The notes beneath the pieces were generated by a model. That model saw only the letters and a list, made by a program, of their open reading frames with translations. It had not been told where the DNA came from and made no database searches. Positions 25,372 through 33,545 of a DNA stretch of 64,000 nt are shown here, in pieces. Position numbers and translations under genes: made by a program. This stretch comes from Blautia wexlerae DSM 19850 (GTDB taxonomy: Bacteria > Bacillota > Clostridia > Lachnospirales > Lachnospiraceae): NCBI RefSeq assembly GCF_025148125.1, contig NZ_CP102267.1, forward strand, positions 2,490,501 to 2,554,500, written 5' to 3'. The stretch's first letter is position 1. The number at the start of each line of letters is the position of its first letter.

Positions 25372-25491
25372 TTTACATTTTCCTCCTAAATTATTGTTCT
25401 TTTGTAACTATTCAGCATTCTGTTGTGAAGTAACTGAACAGCCACACCTTTCGCACATAAGTAAATATATGTTTCTTATACGCACATAATT

Positions 25492-25520
25492 ATTTTATAG
25501 AATTTGTGTCATTTCGTCAA
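25492..25520 (-). promoter_or_regulatory. Promoter of ppdK
   Basis: Minus strand: TTGACG, 17 bases, TAAAAT, about 120 bases before the ppdK start. The rest of the 25372-25727 gap holds the ppdK leader and the terminator of the phosphofructokinase gene, with no further gene. Confidence 0.6.
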
Positions 25521-25664
25521 GGTTATTCTGCTAAAATTAGCTAAAATTTTTATACATTCTGCATAATGTGATTTATTTTATTATTCTTATTATTGTTAAG
25601 GTTTTCTCAGTCCTTTATTCTGGTCTTTATCTACATTTTTCTCTCACATCTCATATATAACAGG

Positions 25665-25712
25665 AAAAAACGGGAAGCAAAACAGATAAGTTGATCTGCC
25701 CGGCTGCCCGTT
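25665..25712 (-). terminator. Terminator of the phosphofructokinase gene
   Basis: Minus strand AACGGG pairs with CCCGTT; the inner stem CAGAT/ATCTG strengthens it, and TTTTTT follows. It starts 16 bases after the stop codon. Confidence 0.75.
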
Positions 25713-25727
25713 TATAATTTTTATCAA

Positions 25728-26984
25728 TTATTTCTTTCTGCCTTTTTTCATGTTCAGTACCAGATGTCTCGGCATACCATTTACCATAATAGGCTGATAA
25801 TCTCCCTGGATCAGAGGTTTAATATAGTCTACAAAATCCTTAGTTACGTTTGTAGCATCTTTATTCATCCATTCTCTCGGAACAAGTTTCTCCTCATTTG
25901 CGATTCTGTGTACATCGTAGATACCTGTAGCTGCCATGTAGGGATCATCGGAAACACGGTCGATAACAACCATCTTACCTGTGTCACCTTCATCTGCAGC
26001 TTTAACTGCAGCACCACCTACCATGAATGCTTCATCAATATCCACTCTGGATGCCATATGGGAAGCACTTCTCTGTAATGTGGAAAGTTCAACAGCTCTT
26101 GTCTTGCATCCGCACTCCGCTGCCAGGAAGTTTGCCAGATAAGTGGCTGTTCCCTGAAGCTGTTTGTGTCCAAATGCATCCACATAGTCTCCCACGCTTC
26201 CAAGCTCACATACATATCTTCCGTCTGCCAGCTTGATTCCCTCGGAAACTGCGATTACAATAGATGCTTTTTTATTCAGAAGATCTTTTACTTTTGCAAG
26301 GAATTTCTCAACATCAAAAGGCACTTCCGGCAGATAGATCAAATCCGGTCCGTCGCAGTCCTCAGATTTTGCCAGTGCTGTGGCACCTGTAAGCCATCCG
26401 GCATTACGTCCCATGATCTCCATGATCGTAATCATATTTTTCTTATAAGTAAGTCCCAATGCATCGCGGATCACTTCTTTTGTGGATGCGCCGATATATT
26501 TTGCAGCACTTCCGAATCCGGGTGTATGGTCTGTCAGCGCCAGGTCATTGTCGATTGTTTTCGGAACACCAAGGAACTTCTGAGTCTGTCCTGTGAGAAT
26601 CGCATAATCAGACAGTTTCTTGATCGTATCCATGGAATCATTTCCGCCAATGTAGATAAACGCATAGATATCCAGTTTATTTAAGATCTCAAAAATTTTC
26701 TCATAAATTGCTTTATCTTCGTGAATCTCAGGAAGCTTGTAACGACAGGAACCTAAAAATGCAGATGGTGTTCTCTTGAGTAATTCGATATCCAGTTCTG
26801 AATGAATCTGTGTTGACAGATCAATATACTGTTCATCCAACAGTCCCTGAATGCCGTGAAGCATTCCGTATACTTTGTCAAATCCTCGTTCAATGGCATT
26901 CTTATAAACTCCGGCAAGACTGGAATTGATTACTGCAGTAGGTCCTCCTGATTGTCCAACAATGATATTTCTTTTTTTCGCCAT
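25728..26984 (-). CDS. PPi-type 6-phosphofructokinase
   Basis: 418 residues, longer than ATP-PfkA (about 320). It phosphorylates fructose 6-phosphate. GQSGGPTAVINSS is at the N-terminus. The donor-site motif reads GGNDSMDT: the Asp at the fourth position replaces the Gly of ATP enzymes (GGDGS), a residue tied to PPi use. The sugar-phosphate loop is PKTIDNDL and is followed by MGRNAGW. The start follows AAGGAGGTCATTGCT. Its placement next to ppdK, which consumes or makes PPi, fits a PPi-linked glycolysis. Donor specificity is inferred from the motif. Confidence 0.9.
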   Translation of the reverse strand: MAKKRNIIVGQSGGPTAVINSSLAGVYKNAIERGFDKVYGMLHGIQGLLDEQYIDLSTQIHSELDIELLKRTPSAFLGSCRYKLPEIHEDKAIYEKIFEILNKLDIYAFIYIGGNDSMDTIKKLSDYAILTGQTQKFLGVPKTIDNDLALTDHTPGFGSAAKYIGASTKEVIRDALGLTYKKNMITIMEIMGRNAGWLTGATALAKSEDCDGPDLIYLPEVPFDVEKFLAKVKDLLNKKASIVIAVSEGIKLADGRYVCELGSVGDYVDAFGHKQLQGTATYLANFLAAECGCKTRAVELSTLQRSASHMASRVDIDEAFMVGGAAVKAADEGDTGKMVVIDRVSDDPYMAATGIYDVHRIANEEKLVPREWMNKDATNVTKDFVDYIKPLIQGDYQPIMVNGMPRHLVLNMKKGRKK

Positions 26985-27026
26985 AGCAATGACCTCCTTG
27001 TTTTCACGTTTTGTTCATTATGTCTT

Positions 27027-27086
27027 AGAGTGTGTCTGAAAAGTGCTTTACGCAAGATGTGCGTCACAATTTTTCAGACACGCTCT
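27027..27086. repeat. Interspersed inverted repeat (GTGTCTGAAAA family), copy 1
   Basis: AGAGTGTGTCTGAAAA at 27027-27042 is mirrored by TTTTCAGACACGCTCT at 27071-27086. The same left arm occurs at 62722 with a degenerate right arm. It lies 42 bases upstream of the phosphofructokinase start. Confidence 0.7.
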
Positions 27087-27334
27087 GGTCCCGCAGGACT
27101 CGTTGAGGTAAATTGTAACAAATATTTTTTTATTCGTCAATCATTTATTGTGGTTTTTACACATATGATTTCTGTATTTCGTCACTATATCAGTGTATTT
27201 TTCAATTTACCACGACATTTCAGATCTATTTTTGTATATTTATAACTATAATTAATCCAGCCCATGTGTTATACTTATAGACAGATTGATTCCGGCATCA
27301 ACTTATAGCAATCAAAACCTTTTTGAAAATTGCC

Positions 27335-27436
27335 GGACATCAATGTCCGTGACTATTCGGTACCTTCGCAGTTACGAACCAAAATGCATTTCAAATCACC
27401 TTCGGTGATTTGCAGAATACTGCCAGCTGAACAGTT
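27335..27436. repeat. Hairpin-rich intergenic element
   Basis: GGACAT/ATGTCC (27335-27348) and a perfect 9-bp stem CAAATCACC-ttc-GGTGATTTG (27392-27412) precede TGAACAGTTAC. The part around ACCAAAATGCATTTCA resembles 40507-40522, so it may belong to the same repeat family. The remainder of the 26985-27469 gap is AT-rich promoter-like sequence without a gene. Confidence 0.45.
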
Positions 27437-27469
27437 ACACAATATTTATCGATCAAGGAGGATTCATTT

Positions 27470-28345
27470 ATGATCCATACAATTGAAAACGACTATCTTA
27501 GAGTATCTGTAGATGATCATGGTGCTGAGCTTTGCAGCATTTTTGATAAAGTACATAACAGAGAAGTGATCTGGCAGGCAGATCCGGCTTACTGGAAACG
27601 CCACGCACCGGTTCTTTTCCCTAATGTGGGACGTCATTTTGAGGATCACTATCGTATTAATGGAGTCGAATATCCCTCCAGTCAGCATGGGTTTGCCAGA
27701 GACAGCGAATTTACCTGCGTGGATATGACTGCTGATTCCATCACCCATAGGCTGAAATCTTCTGATGCCACAAGAGAAAATTATCCATATGATTTTGAGC
27801 TGAAGATCAAGCATGTTCTGGAGAAGAACCAGGTCAGTGTATGCTGGGAAGTGATCAGCCTTAATGATGAAACCATGTATTTTACAATTGGCGGCCATCC
27901 TGCATTCAATGTACCTGCCGGAGGAATTGGCTCCCAGGAGCAATATCATCTTACTTTTGACGGCCAGGATTCCCTCTCCTATCTGCTGATTGACATGTCA
28001 TCAGGCACCGCGGTCGCAGATAAAGCTTATACACTGGAGCTTGAGAATGGTTCCTGCCTTATCGATGCTCACATGTTTGACAAAGATGCCCTTATTTTTG
28101 ATGACCAGATTGAAAAGGCCGGCATCGCTTTCCCTGACGGAACTCCTTATGTGGAACTGATCTGTCATGGATTTCCAAGCTTTGGCATCTGGTCCGTCCC
28201 GGGTTCTCCTTTTGTATGTCTTGAACCATGGATGGGACGCTGTGATGATTTTGGATTTAAGGGCGAGCTTCCGGAAAAGAAATATATCAACACTCTGGAC
28301 AAGGATGAAATTTTTACTGCATCATATGAAATAAAAATTTATTAA
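27470..28345 (+). CDS. Aldose 1-epimerase family protein
   Basis: 291 residues. It carries the galactose mutarotase-like fold of the LacX/YeaD subgroup: HAPVLFPNVGR (about 44), SSQHGFARDSEF (about 68, catalytic His), and GGHPAFNVP (about 140, second His), ending with CLEPWMGRCDD, whose Glu is the usual base. The substrate is probably an aldose or a hexose phosphate; the subgroup does not fix it. The start ATG follows AAGGAGG. It is divergent from the phosphofructokinase gene and is followed by a separate promoter for the next gene. Confidence 0.88.
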   Translation: MIHTIENDYLRVSVDDHGAELCSIFDKVHNREVIWQADPAYWKRHAPVLFPNVGRHFEDHYRINGVEYPSSQHGFARDSEFTCVDMTADSITHRLKSSDATRENYPYDFELKIKHVLEKNQVSVCWEVISLNDETMYFTIGGHPAFNVPAGGIGSQEQYHLTFDGQDSLSYLLIDMSSGTAVADKAYTLELENGSCLIDAHMFDKDALIFDDQIEKAGIAFPDGTPYVELICHGFPSFGIWSVPGSPFVCLEPWMGRCDDFGFKGELPEKKYINTLDKDEIFTASYEIKIY

Positions 28346-28373
28346 TTTTCTCCATTTATCCTGAAAGCTGTGC

Positions 28374-28470
28374 TATAATGTCACAGTATATGAAAGTCAT
28401 CCTGTCCGGTATCCACGAATTTACCCATGCAGACATGACTGATTCATGGCAGCCACTCAGGACTTTCATA
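28374..28470 (+). promoter_or_regulatory. Promoter -10 and structured leader of the homocysteine methyltransferase gene
   Basis: TATAAT at 28374-28379 would start transcription at about 28386. The first bases of that RNA, TATGAAAGTC (28389-28398), pair perfectly with GACTTTCATA (28461-28470), enclosing 62 bases. The closing strand ends 11 bases before the AGGAGG ribosome site. No known riboswitch consensus is recognised. Confidence 0.45.
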
Positions 28471-28493
28471 GAAAAACACAGGAGGAAATTTCC

Positions 28494-29366
28494 ATGACTA
28501 GAGAAGAATTTCAGAAGCTGACACAGGATGTTGTACTGCTCGACGGTGCTACCGGTTCCAATCTTATGGCCGCCGGAATGCCAAGAGGAATCTGTACAGA
28601 AGCATGGATCATGGAGCACAAAGAAGTTCTGCAGAATCTGCAAAAGGCTTATGTTGAAGCAGGAAGCCAGATCGTATACGCACCTACTTTCGGCGGAAAC
28701 CGTTACAGTCTCGGACTTCACGGACTGCAGGATAAGCTTGCGGAAATGAACCATGCACTTGTAAATATTTCCAGAGAGGCAGTAGGACATAAGGTCTATG
28801 TTGCCGGTGATATTACCACAACCGGAAAGATGATGGAGCCTGCCGGTGATCTCACCTATGAGATGGCATATGAAACATACTGTGAACAGATTAAGGTTCT
28901 TGAAGATGCAGGTGTTGATCTGATCGCTGCGGAAACCATGATCAATATCGAGGAAACACTTGCTGCACTGGATGCTGCTGCATCCATAAGTTCTCTTCCT
29001 GTAATGTGTACAATGACCGTAGAAGCTGACGGAAGCATTTTCAGCGGAGGAAATGCTGTGGAGGCTGCGATCGCCCTTGAGGGTGCAGGTGCTGTGGCAG
29101 TTGGGATCAACTGTTCTGTAGGACCTGACCAGCTGGTATCCGTTGTCCGCAATATCAAAGAGAACGTATCCATTCCTGTCATCGCCAAACCTAATGCCGG
29201 TATGCCGACGATTGATGATCAGGGAAATGCCATTTACAGTATGGACGCCAAAAGCTTTGCAGAACATATGAAGGTTCTGATCGAAAATGGTGCGTCTGTT
29301 GTCGGAGGATGCTGTGGTACTACTCCGGAATTCATCCGCGAGATAAGCAGAAGCCTCGGAAGATAG
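28494..29366 (+). CDS. Homocysteine S-methyltransferase family protein
   Basis: 290 residues from the ATG at 28494, which follows AGGAGGAAATTTCC; an earlier ATG lacks a ribosome site. It has the Hcy-binding barrel: DGATGSNLMAAGMP (about 17), the first zinc Cys in GINCSVGPD (about 205) and GGCCGTTPEF (about 270) with the other two. It corresponds to the N-terminal module of MetH without folate or cobalamin domains, so the methyl donor could be S-methylmethionine, or the protein may act with separate corrinoid partners. None are in the window. The gene is alone, with a structured leader and a strong terminator. Confidence 0.88.
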   Translation: MTREEFQKLTQDVVLLDGATGSNLMAAGMPRGICTEAWIMEHKEVLQNLQKAYVEAGSQIVYAPTFGGNRYSLGLHGLQDKLAEMNHALVNISREAVGHKVYVAGDITTTGKMMEPAGDLTYEMAYETYCEQIKVLEDAGVDLIAAETMINIEETLAALDAAASISSLPVMCTMTVEADGSIFSGGNAVEAAIALEGAGAVAVGINCSVGPDQLVSVVRNIKENVSIPVIAKPNAGMPTIDDQGNAIYSMDAKSFAEHMKVLIENGASVVGGCCGTTPEFIREISRSLGR

Positions 29367-29461
29367 ATTTTGTATCTTCGACAGCCATAGTCAGACGAAT
29401 AACGAATATTCGCAGCCAAAGCAGGGAACTTTCCTGATTCGGTTAAAGAGGGATATGACTC

Positions 29462-29532
29462 AAAAAAGCACATAACTTAGGATAGAATCTGTCTCAATCC
29501 GAGATATTCTCATCCTCTGTTATGTGCTTTTT
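29462..29532. terminator. Bidirectional terminator
   Basis: AAAAAGCACATAAC and GTTATGTGCTTTTT pair perfectly over 14 bases, with a secondary AGGAT/ATCCT stem in the loop. It serves the convergent ends at 29366 (+) and 29623 (-). Confidence 0.85.
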
Positions 29533-29622
29533 GGTAATTGTCCGGCTTTCCTCTGTCCTGATCCTGCGAAAATACCATGGCAATTCTATAAACAGTTGCG
29601 CTTTTTATTATCTGCTTTTCAT

Positions 29623-30765
29623 CTACTTCACTTTGATTGCTTTTTTCGGGCACATCTCCTGGCAGCAGAAACAGCGGATACACTTTCTGTAATCATATAC
29701 CGGCGGCTTTCCTTTGCCTTTTCTGAAATCCACAGCTTTCCCCGGAACCGGACAGCTCTGCACACAGATCCCGCAGCGGACACATTTATCAGCTTCTATA
29801 TATGGTTTTTTCTGAAAAATGTTTAACGCTCCCGCCATTCTTGTCCAGATATTCTTTCGCACTTCTGTGCGGTCTACATTAAAAGCCGGATTTCCGTATT
29901 TTTTCACTGCCTCTGCCATGGAAATCTCCCCGTCTGGTGTCAGAAGGGTAATCTCCTCTTCTTTCCATGTACCAAGTCCCATTTTCTCGCCATGATAGTT
30001 CGTCGGAACCATCTCCGGTTTCAGATAAACCAGACGGCTGAATACACTGTCCAGTGCAACCGGATCTGTGGACATCAGCAGTACATTCATAGGAACCGGA
30101 TCTCCCGAACCCGGTCCGTTGCCCTCCATGGCCACGATCCCATCCATCACATACAGCTTCGGTGCCACACATTTATTCAGATCAATAAGCATTCTGGCAA
30201 AGCTGTCTGCACTCGGGTACTGCGTGTGCCCCTTCGCTTTATAGAATCCATATACAAACCCATAGCTGTTCTTAACCGCACCGGTGATACGTTCTAATGC
30301 ATGTGTTTTCATCTTGCTCAGGGAAATCACACAGTCCTGCTCCAACAGTTCTTTTGGCAGGATAAATTCCTTTGCCTGGACTCCCTGCGGATAAGCAGTT
30401 TTCACGCCCTCAGAATAATCAACAGCCGGAATATGATATTTCTCCAGATAAGTATCCATTCCTGTTCCGCGAATCACTGCCTGAGTGGTTCCATGACCGC
30501 AGGAATCTGCAAGCACAATATTCTCATACCCACTTTCACGCAGGATTCCCGCAAAAACTCCTACTACAACCGGATGTGTGATCACTGCTTTCTCTACCTC
30601 TGCTTTTTTCAGCAGATTCGGCTTCAGCAGGATCTTCGCATCCTTTGGAATCAGAGTCTCCACTCCACCCAGAAAATCCAGCCCCTGTTTCAGCAGCATA
30701 TAGATTTTTTCTTCATCATATTCCCGGCAGGGAAGTAATACCACTTTACTTTTCACCAAATTCAC
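29623..30765 (-). CDS. DUF362 protein with C-terminal two-[4Fe-4S] ferredoxin
   Basis: 380 residues. A DUF362 domain occupies about 1-290 (LLKPNLLKKA, ADSCGHGTT, VISLSKMKTHALERITGAVK, GDPVPMNVLLMSTDPVALD). A ferredoxin with two clusters follows, CVRCGICVQSCPVPGK and CIRCFCCQEMCPKK (about 325-375). DUF362 proteins with such tails are presumed iron-sulfur electron carriers; the substrate is unknown. The GTG start and the ptsI stop share a GTGA overlap, so it is the last gene of the long pot-ptsI transcript. Why these functions are linked is unclear. Confidence 0.88.
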   Translation of the reverse strand: MNLVKSKVVLLPCREYDEEKIYMLLKQGLDFLGGVETLIPKDAKILLKPNLLKKAEVEKAVITHPVVVGVFAGILRESGYENIVLADSCGHGTTQAVIRGTGMDTYLEKYHIPAVDYSEGVKTAYPQGVQAKEFILPKELLEQDCVISLSKMKTHALERITGAVKNSYGFVYGFYKAKGHTQYPSADSFARMLIDLNKCVAPKLYVMDGIVAMEGNGPGSGDPVPMNVLLMSTDPVALDSVFSRLVYLKPEMVPTNYHGEKMGLGTWKEEEITLLTPDGEISMAEAVKKYGNPAFNVDRTEVRKNIWTRMAGALNIFQKKPYIEADKCVRCGICVQSCPVPGKAVDFRKGKGKPPVYDYRKCIRCFCCQEMCPKKAIKVK

Positions 30766-32396
30766 GCACCTTTATCATCTCCGGACAGATCCACCTGTCT
30801 CAGTGCTTTTCTTACCGGCAAAATACATGCCGGCACTACAGAGAGACAGTCCACACCCATCCTCAGAAATTCTTCTGTCAGGGCAGTGTCTGCTGCAAGT
30901 TCCCCGCAGATACAGACACGTCTGTTTTCTGCATGTCCCGCTTCGATCACCATTTGAATCATACGCAGCACTGCCGGGTGATGGTCATTATATTTCTTGC
31001 GCAGAAGCGGATTCTGTCTGTCCATCGCCAGTGTATACTGACTCAGGTCATTGGTTCCAAGACTCAGGAAATCCACTCTTCTGGCAAGCTCCCGGCTAAT
31101 CATGACTGCTGCCGGAGTCTCGATCATGATTCCTGTCTTAATATGTTTATACGGAATTCCTTTTTCATCCAGCCCGATCTTTACTTCCCGGATAATTTCT
31201 TCAATCTCATCCATTTCCTCTTCTGAGCTGATCATCGGATACATCAGCGCCAGATTTCCATATGCACTCGCCCTGAAAATTGCCCGAAGCTGTGCCTTGA
31301 ACATTCTTTTTCTGTCAAGGCAGAGACGGATTCCTCTGTTCCCCATGATCGGATTTGTCTCGTCCGGGATATTCAGATATTCTGCCTGCTTGTCTGCTCC
31401 GAGATCTGCCGTACGGATCACAGTGAGCTTTTCTCCCATGGTCTCCGCAATCTTTTTGTATGCAAGAAACAGCTCATTTTCACGAGGATAATTTTCTCTT
31501 CCAAGATACTGGAATTCACTGCGCAGAAGACCAATCCCGGCAGCTCCGTAATACAGCACACTGTTCAGGTCGTCCATATTTCCGATATTGGCATAGATTT
31601 CAATTTTTCTGCCATCTTTTGTGATATCCGGTTCTCTCCTTAATTTCAGAAGCTCTTCTCTTTCTTCTTTATCAGCCTGCCTGCGGATCTCATATTCTTT
31701 TTTTACCTCTTCATCCGGATCAATATACAAAGTTCCGGTATATCCGTCCACAATAGCCTGCCGTCCGTCCCACTCCGAATCTGTGTCAATTTCCAGCAGA
31801 GCCGGTATATTCATTGTTTTTGCCATAATGGCAGCATGAGACATGTCGGAACCATGATGGGTAACAATAGCCATCAGTTTATCCTTATCCATCTCCATCA
31901 GTTCTGTTGGCGTAATACTCTCCGTCACAACGATCACAGGCTCATCCCCAAGATCTATCCTGGGAGAGATACCTCCCAGTTCACCGATCAGGCGGTCGGA
32001 AATCTCCCGCATATTATCCAGCCGTTCTTTAATCGCAGGCTCTTCCAGAGTTCTGAAAGTCTTAAGCATCTCATCCCTTGTAGTCATTACCGCATAGGCA
32101 GAATTTACTTTTTCACTCTGTATGACACTCTCAATGGCACGTTGAAAGCTTTTTCCCTCCAGCAGATTCTTTTGTCTGAGAAAAATCTCTGCCTGGGTTC
32201 CCTGAATTATGCAGTTTTTTTCATATAAATCCTCCAGCTGTTCCATGACTCTGGTGCGCGCCTGCCGGAAAATATTCAGCTCTGTTTTCACATCTGTGAT
32301 TTCGTACTGGCGCATCTGATATTCGCTTTTATGATAATACAGTATCTTACCGATGGCAATTCCGGAAAAGGCACCGGTTCCCTTGTAAACATCCAT
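30762..32396 (-). CDS. ptsI: Phosphoenolpyruvate-protein phosphotransferase (PTS enzyme I)
   Basis: 544 residues, slightly shorter than E. coli EI (575). It transfers phosphate from PEP to HPr. The N-terminal HPr-binding and swivelling domain ends with GSDMSHAAIMAKTMNIPAL, whose His is phosphorylated (about 184). The PEP barrel has GIGLLRSEFQYL, NPIMGNRGIRL and the catalytic Cys in VCICGELAAD (about 500). AAGGAG precedes the ATG. It sits 25 bases after potD and overlaps the DUF362 gene. No HPr gene lies near, so HPr must be encoded elsewhere, unless this is a specialised paralogue. Confidence 0.93.
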   Translation of the reverse strand: MDVYKGTGAFSGIAIGKILYYHKSEYQMRQYEITDVKTELNIFRQARTRVMEQLEDLYEKNCIIQGTQAEIFLRQKNLLEGKSFQRAIESVIQSEKVNSAYAVMTTRDEMLKTFRTLEEPAIKERLDNMREISDRLIGELGGISPRIDLGDEPVIVVTESITPTELMEMDKDKLMAIVTHHGSDMSHAAIMAKTMNIPALLEIDTDSEWDGRQAIVDGYTGTLYIDPDEEVKKEYEIRRQADKEEREELLKLRREPDITKDGRKIEIYANIGNMDDLNSVLYYGAAGIGLLRSEFQYLGRENYPRENELFLAYKKIAETMGEKLTVIRTADLGADKQAEYLNIPDETNPIMGNRGIRLCLDRKRMFKAQLRAIFRASAYGNLALMYPMISSEEEMDEIEEIIREVKIGLDEKGIPYKHIKTGIMIETPAAVMISRELARRVDFLSLGTNDLSQYTLAMDRQNPLLRKKYNDHHPAVLRMIQMVIEAGHAENRRVCICGELAADTALTEEFLRMGVDCLSVVPACILPVRKALRQVDLSGDDKGA

Positions 32397-32421
32397 ATTA
32401 ACTCCTTAGTTGATTAACCCC

Positions 32422-33456
32422 TTAGTCGCAGGCAGCCTTAAATTCAGTCCAGTTCTTCTGATACTGTGCGTCTGCGTCCTGGCTTACATTCTGGACGATC
32501 TCGCCCTTTGTAACGTCATCCGGAACTACCAGATCCGGATTTACCAGCTCATCTGCTGCTTTATTTGTGCTGTAATAGCCGATATAGTCTGTGCATTTCG
32601 CTGCAACCTCCGGCTGCATGATGTAATCCATGAAAGAATATGCCGCATCTTTATCCGGCGCTTCACTTGGAATAAACATACCCATAATACCAAATCCAAG
32701 TCCTTCTTCCGGATATACCACCTTCAGATCAGGATTCTCAGCCAGAGCAGCTGTTACCTGAGAGGTATAAAGAAATGCAACACTTGCTTCTCCGTTGAGA
32801 AGTGCATTCTGTGTATTGTCATCCTGGATCAGACGTACATTCGGAGCAAGTTCCAGAAGCTTCTCTCCTGTCTTCTTGATCACGTCAACGTCCTCTTCAT
32901 TCATGCTCTCGCCCATGGAAAGCTGGGTGATACCATTGATCACACGATAGTTTGCAGTCAGTGCAATGCTGTCCTCAAGAGACGGATCCCAGAGGTCTTT
33001 ATATCCTTTGATATCAATATCCACCTGTTCCGGATCATAAACGATCAGCGGGATGCCTGCTCCGTAAGGAACTGTGTATTCATCGTCTGGATCATAGAAC
33101 TGTCCCTGATATAATGGGTTGATATTTCCGATATTCTCCAGAGAATCCTTGTCAAGCTTCTCTGCAAGTCCTTCCTGGATCGCAGTTTCCAGAATATAAT
33201 CATCTGCGATTACAATATCATAGTCGCCGCCCTTTGCCATGGAAAGCTTCTCAAGCATGGTTTCATCTGTATCGAAGTTTGAATAAACAACCTTAACTCC
33301 TGTCTCTTTTTCAAAATCATCCAGAACTTCCTGCGGGAACATTCCCTCCCATGTAAAAAGTACAAGTTCTTTATCATCTCCTGCATCCTTGAATCCGGTG
33401 AATGCTGTTCCTGCCATTAATGCACACATCACTACTGCAAGTACTCTTTTTTTCAT
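32422..33456 (-). CDS. potD: Polyamine-type ABC substrate-binding protein without lipobox Cys
   Basis: 344 residues. A signal-like N-terminus (MKKRVLAVVMCALMAGTAFT) is followed by GFKDAG where lipoproteins of this family have G-C; the codon is TTC, one base from TGC. The mature part has ELVLFTWEGMFPQEVLDDFE, IVIADDYI and YTVPYGAGIPLIVYD, all PotD/F-like. It should bind spermidine or putrescine outside the membrane for one of the two adjacent transporters. Without the Cys it may be released or stay attached by an uncleaved signal. It lies 89 bases after the PotC-PotD fusion gene. Confidence 0.9.
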   Translation of the reverse strand: MKKRVLAVVMCALMAGTAFTGFKDAGDDKELVLFTWEGMFPQEVLDDFEKETGVKVVYSNFDTDETMLEKLSMAKGGDYDIVIADDYILETAIQEGLAEKLDKDSLENIGNINPLYQGQFYDPDDEYTVPYGAGIPLIVYDPEQVDIDIKGYKDLWDPSLEDSIALTANYRVINGITQLSMGESMNEEDVDVIKKTGEKLLELAPNVRLIQDDNTQNALLNGEASVAFLYTSQVTAALAENPDLKVVYPEEGLGFGIMGMFIPSEAPDKDAAYSFMDYIMQPEVAAKCTDYIGYYSTNKAADELVNPDLVVPDDVTKGEIVQNVSQDADAQYQKNWTEFKAACD

Positions 33457-33545
33457 AAATGATCTCCCTTCTTATGCTCTGCATTGTTGTCTGTATCAGT
33501 CACTGTCCACCTTCCACCGTATCGGCAGACAACGGCTATCCTTTT

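Noticed and set aside
28356..29267. 303-codon open frame on the - strand
   Set aside because: It is antisense to the homocysteine methyltransferase gene, which has clear zinc motifs; the shadow has none.
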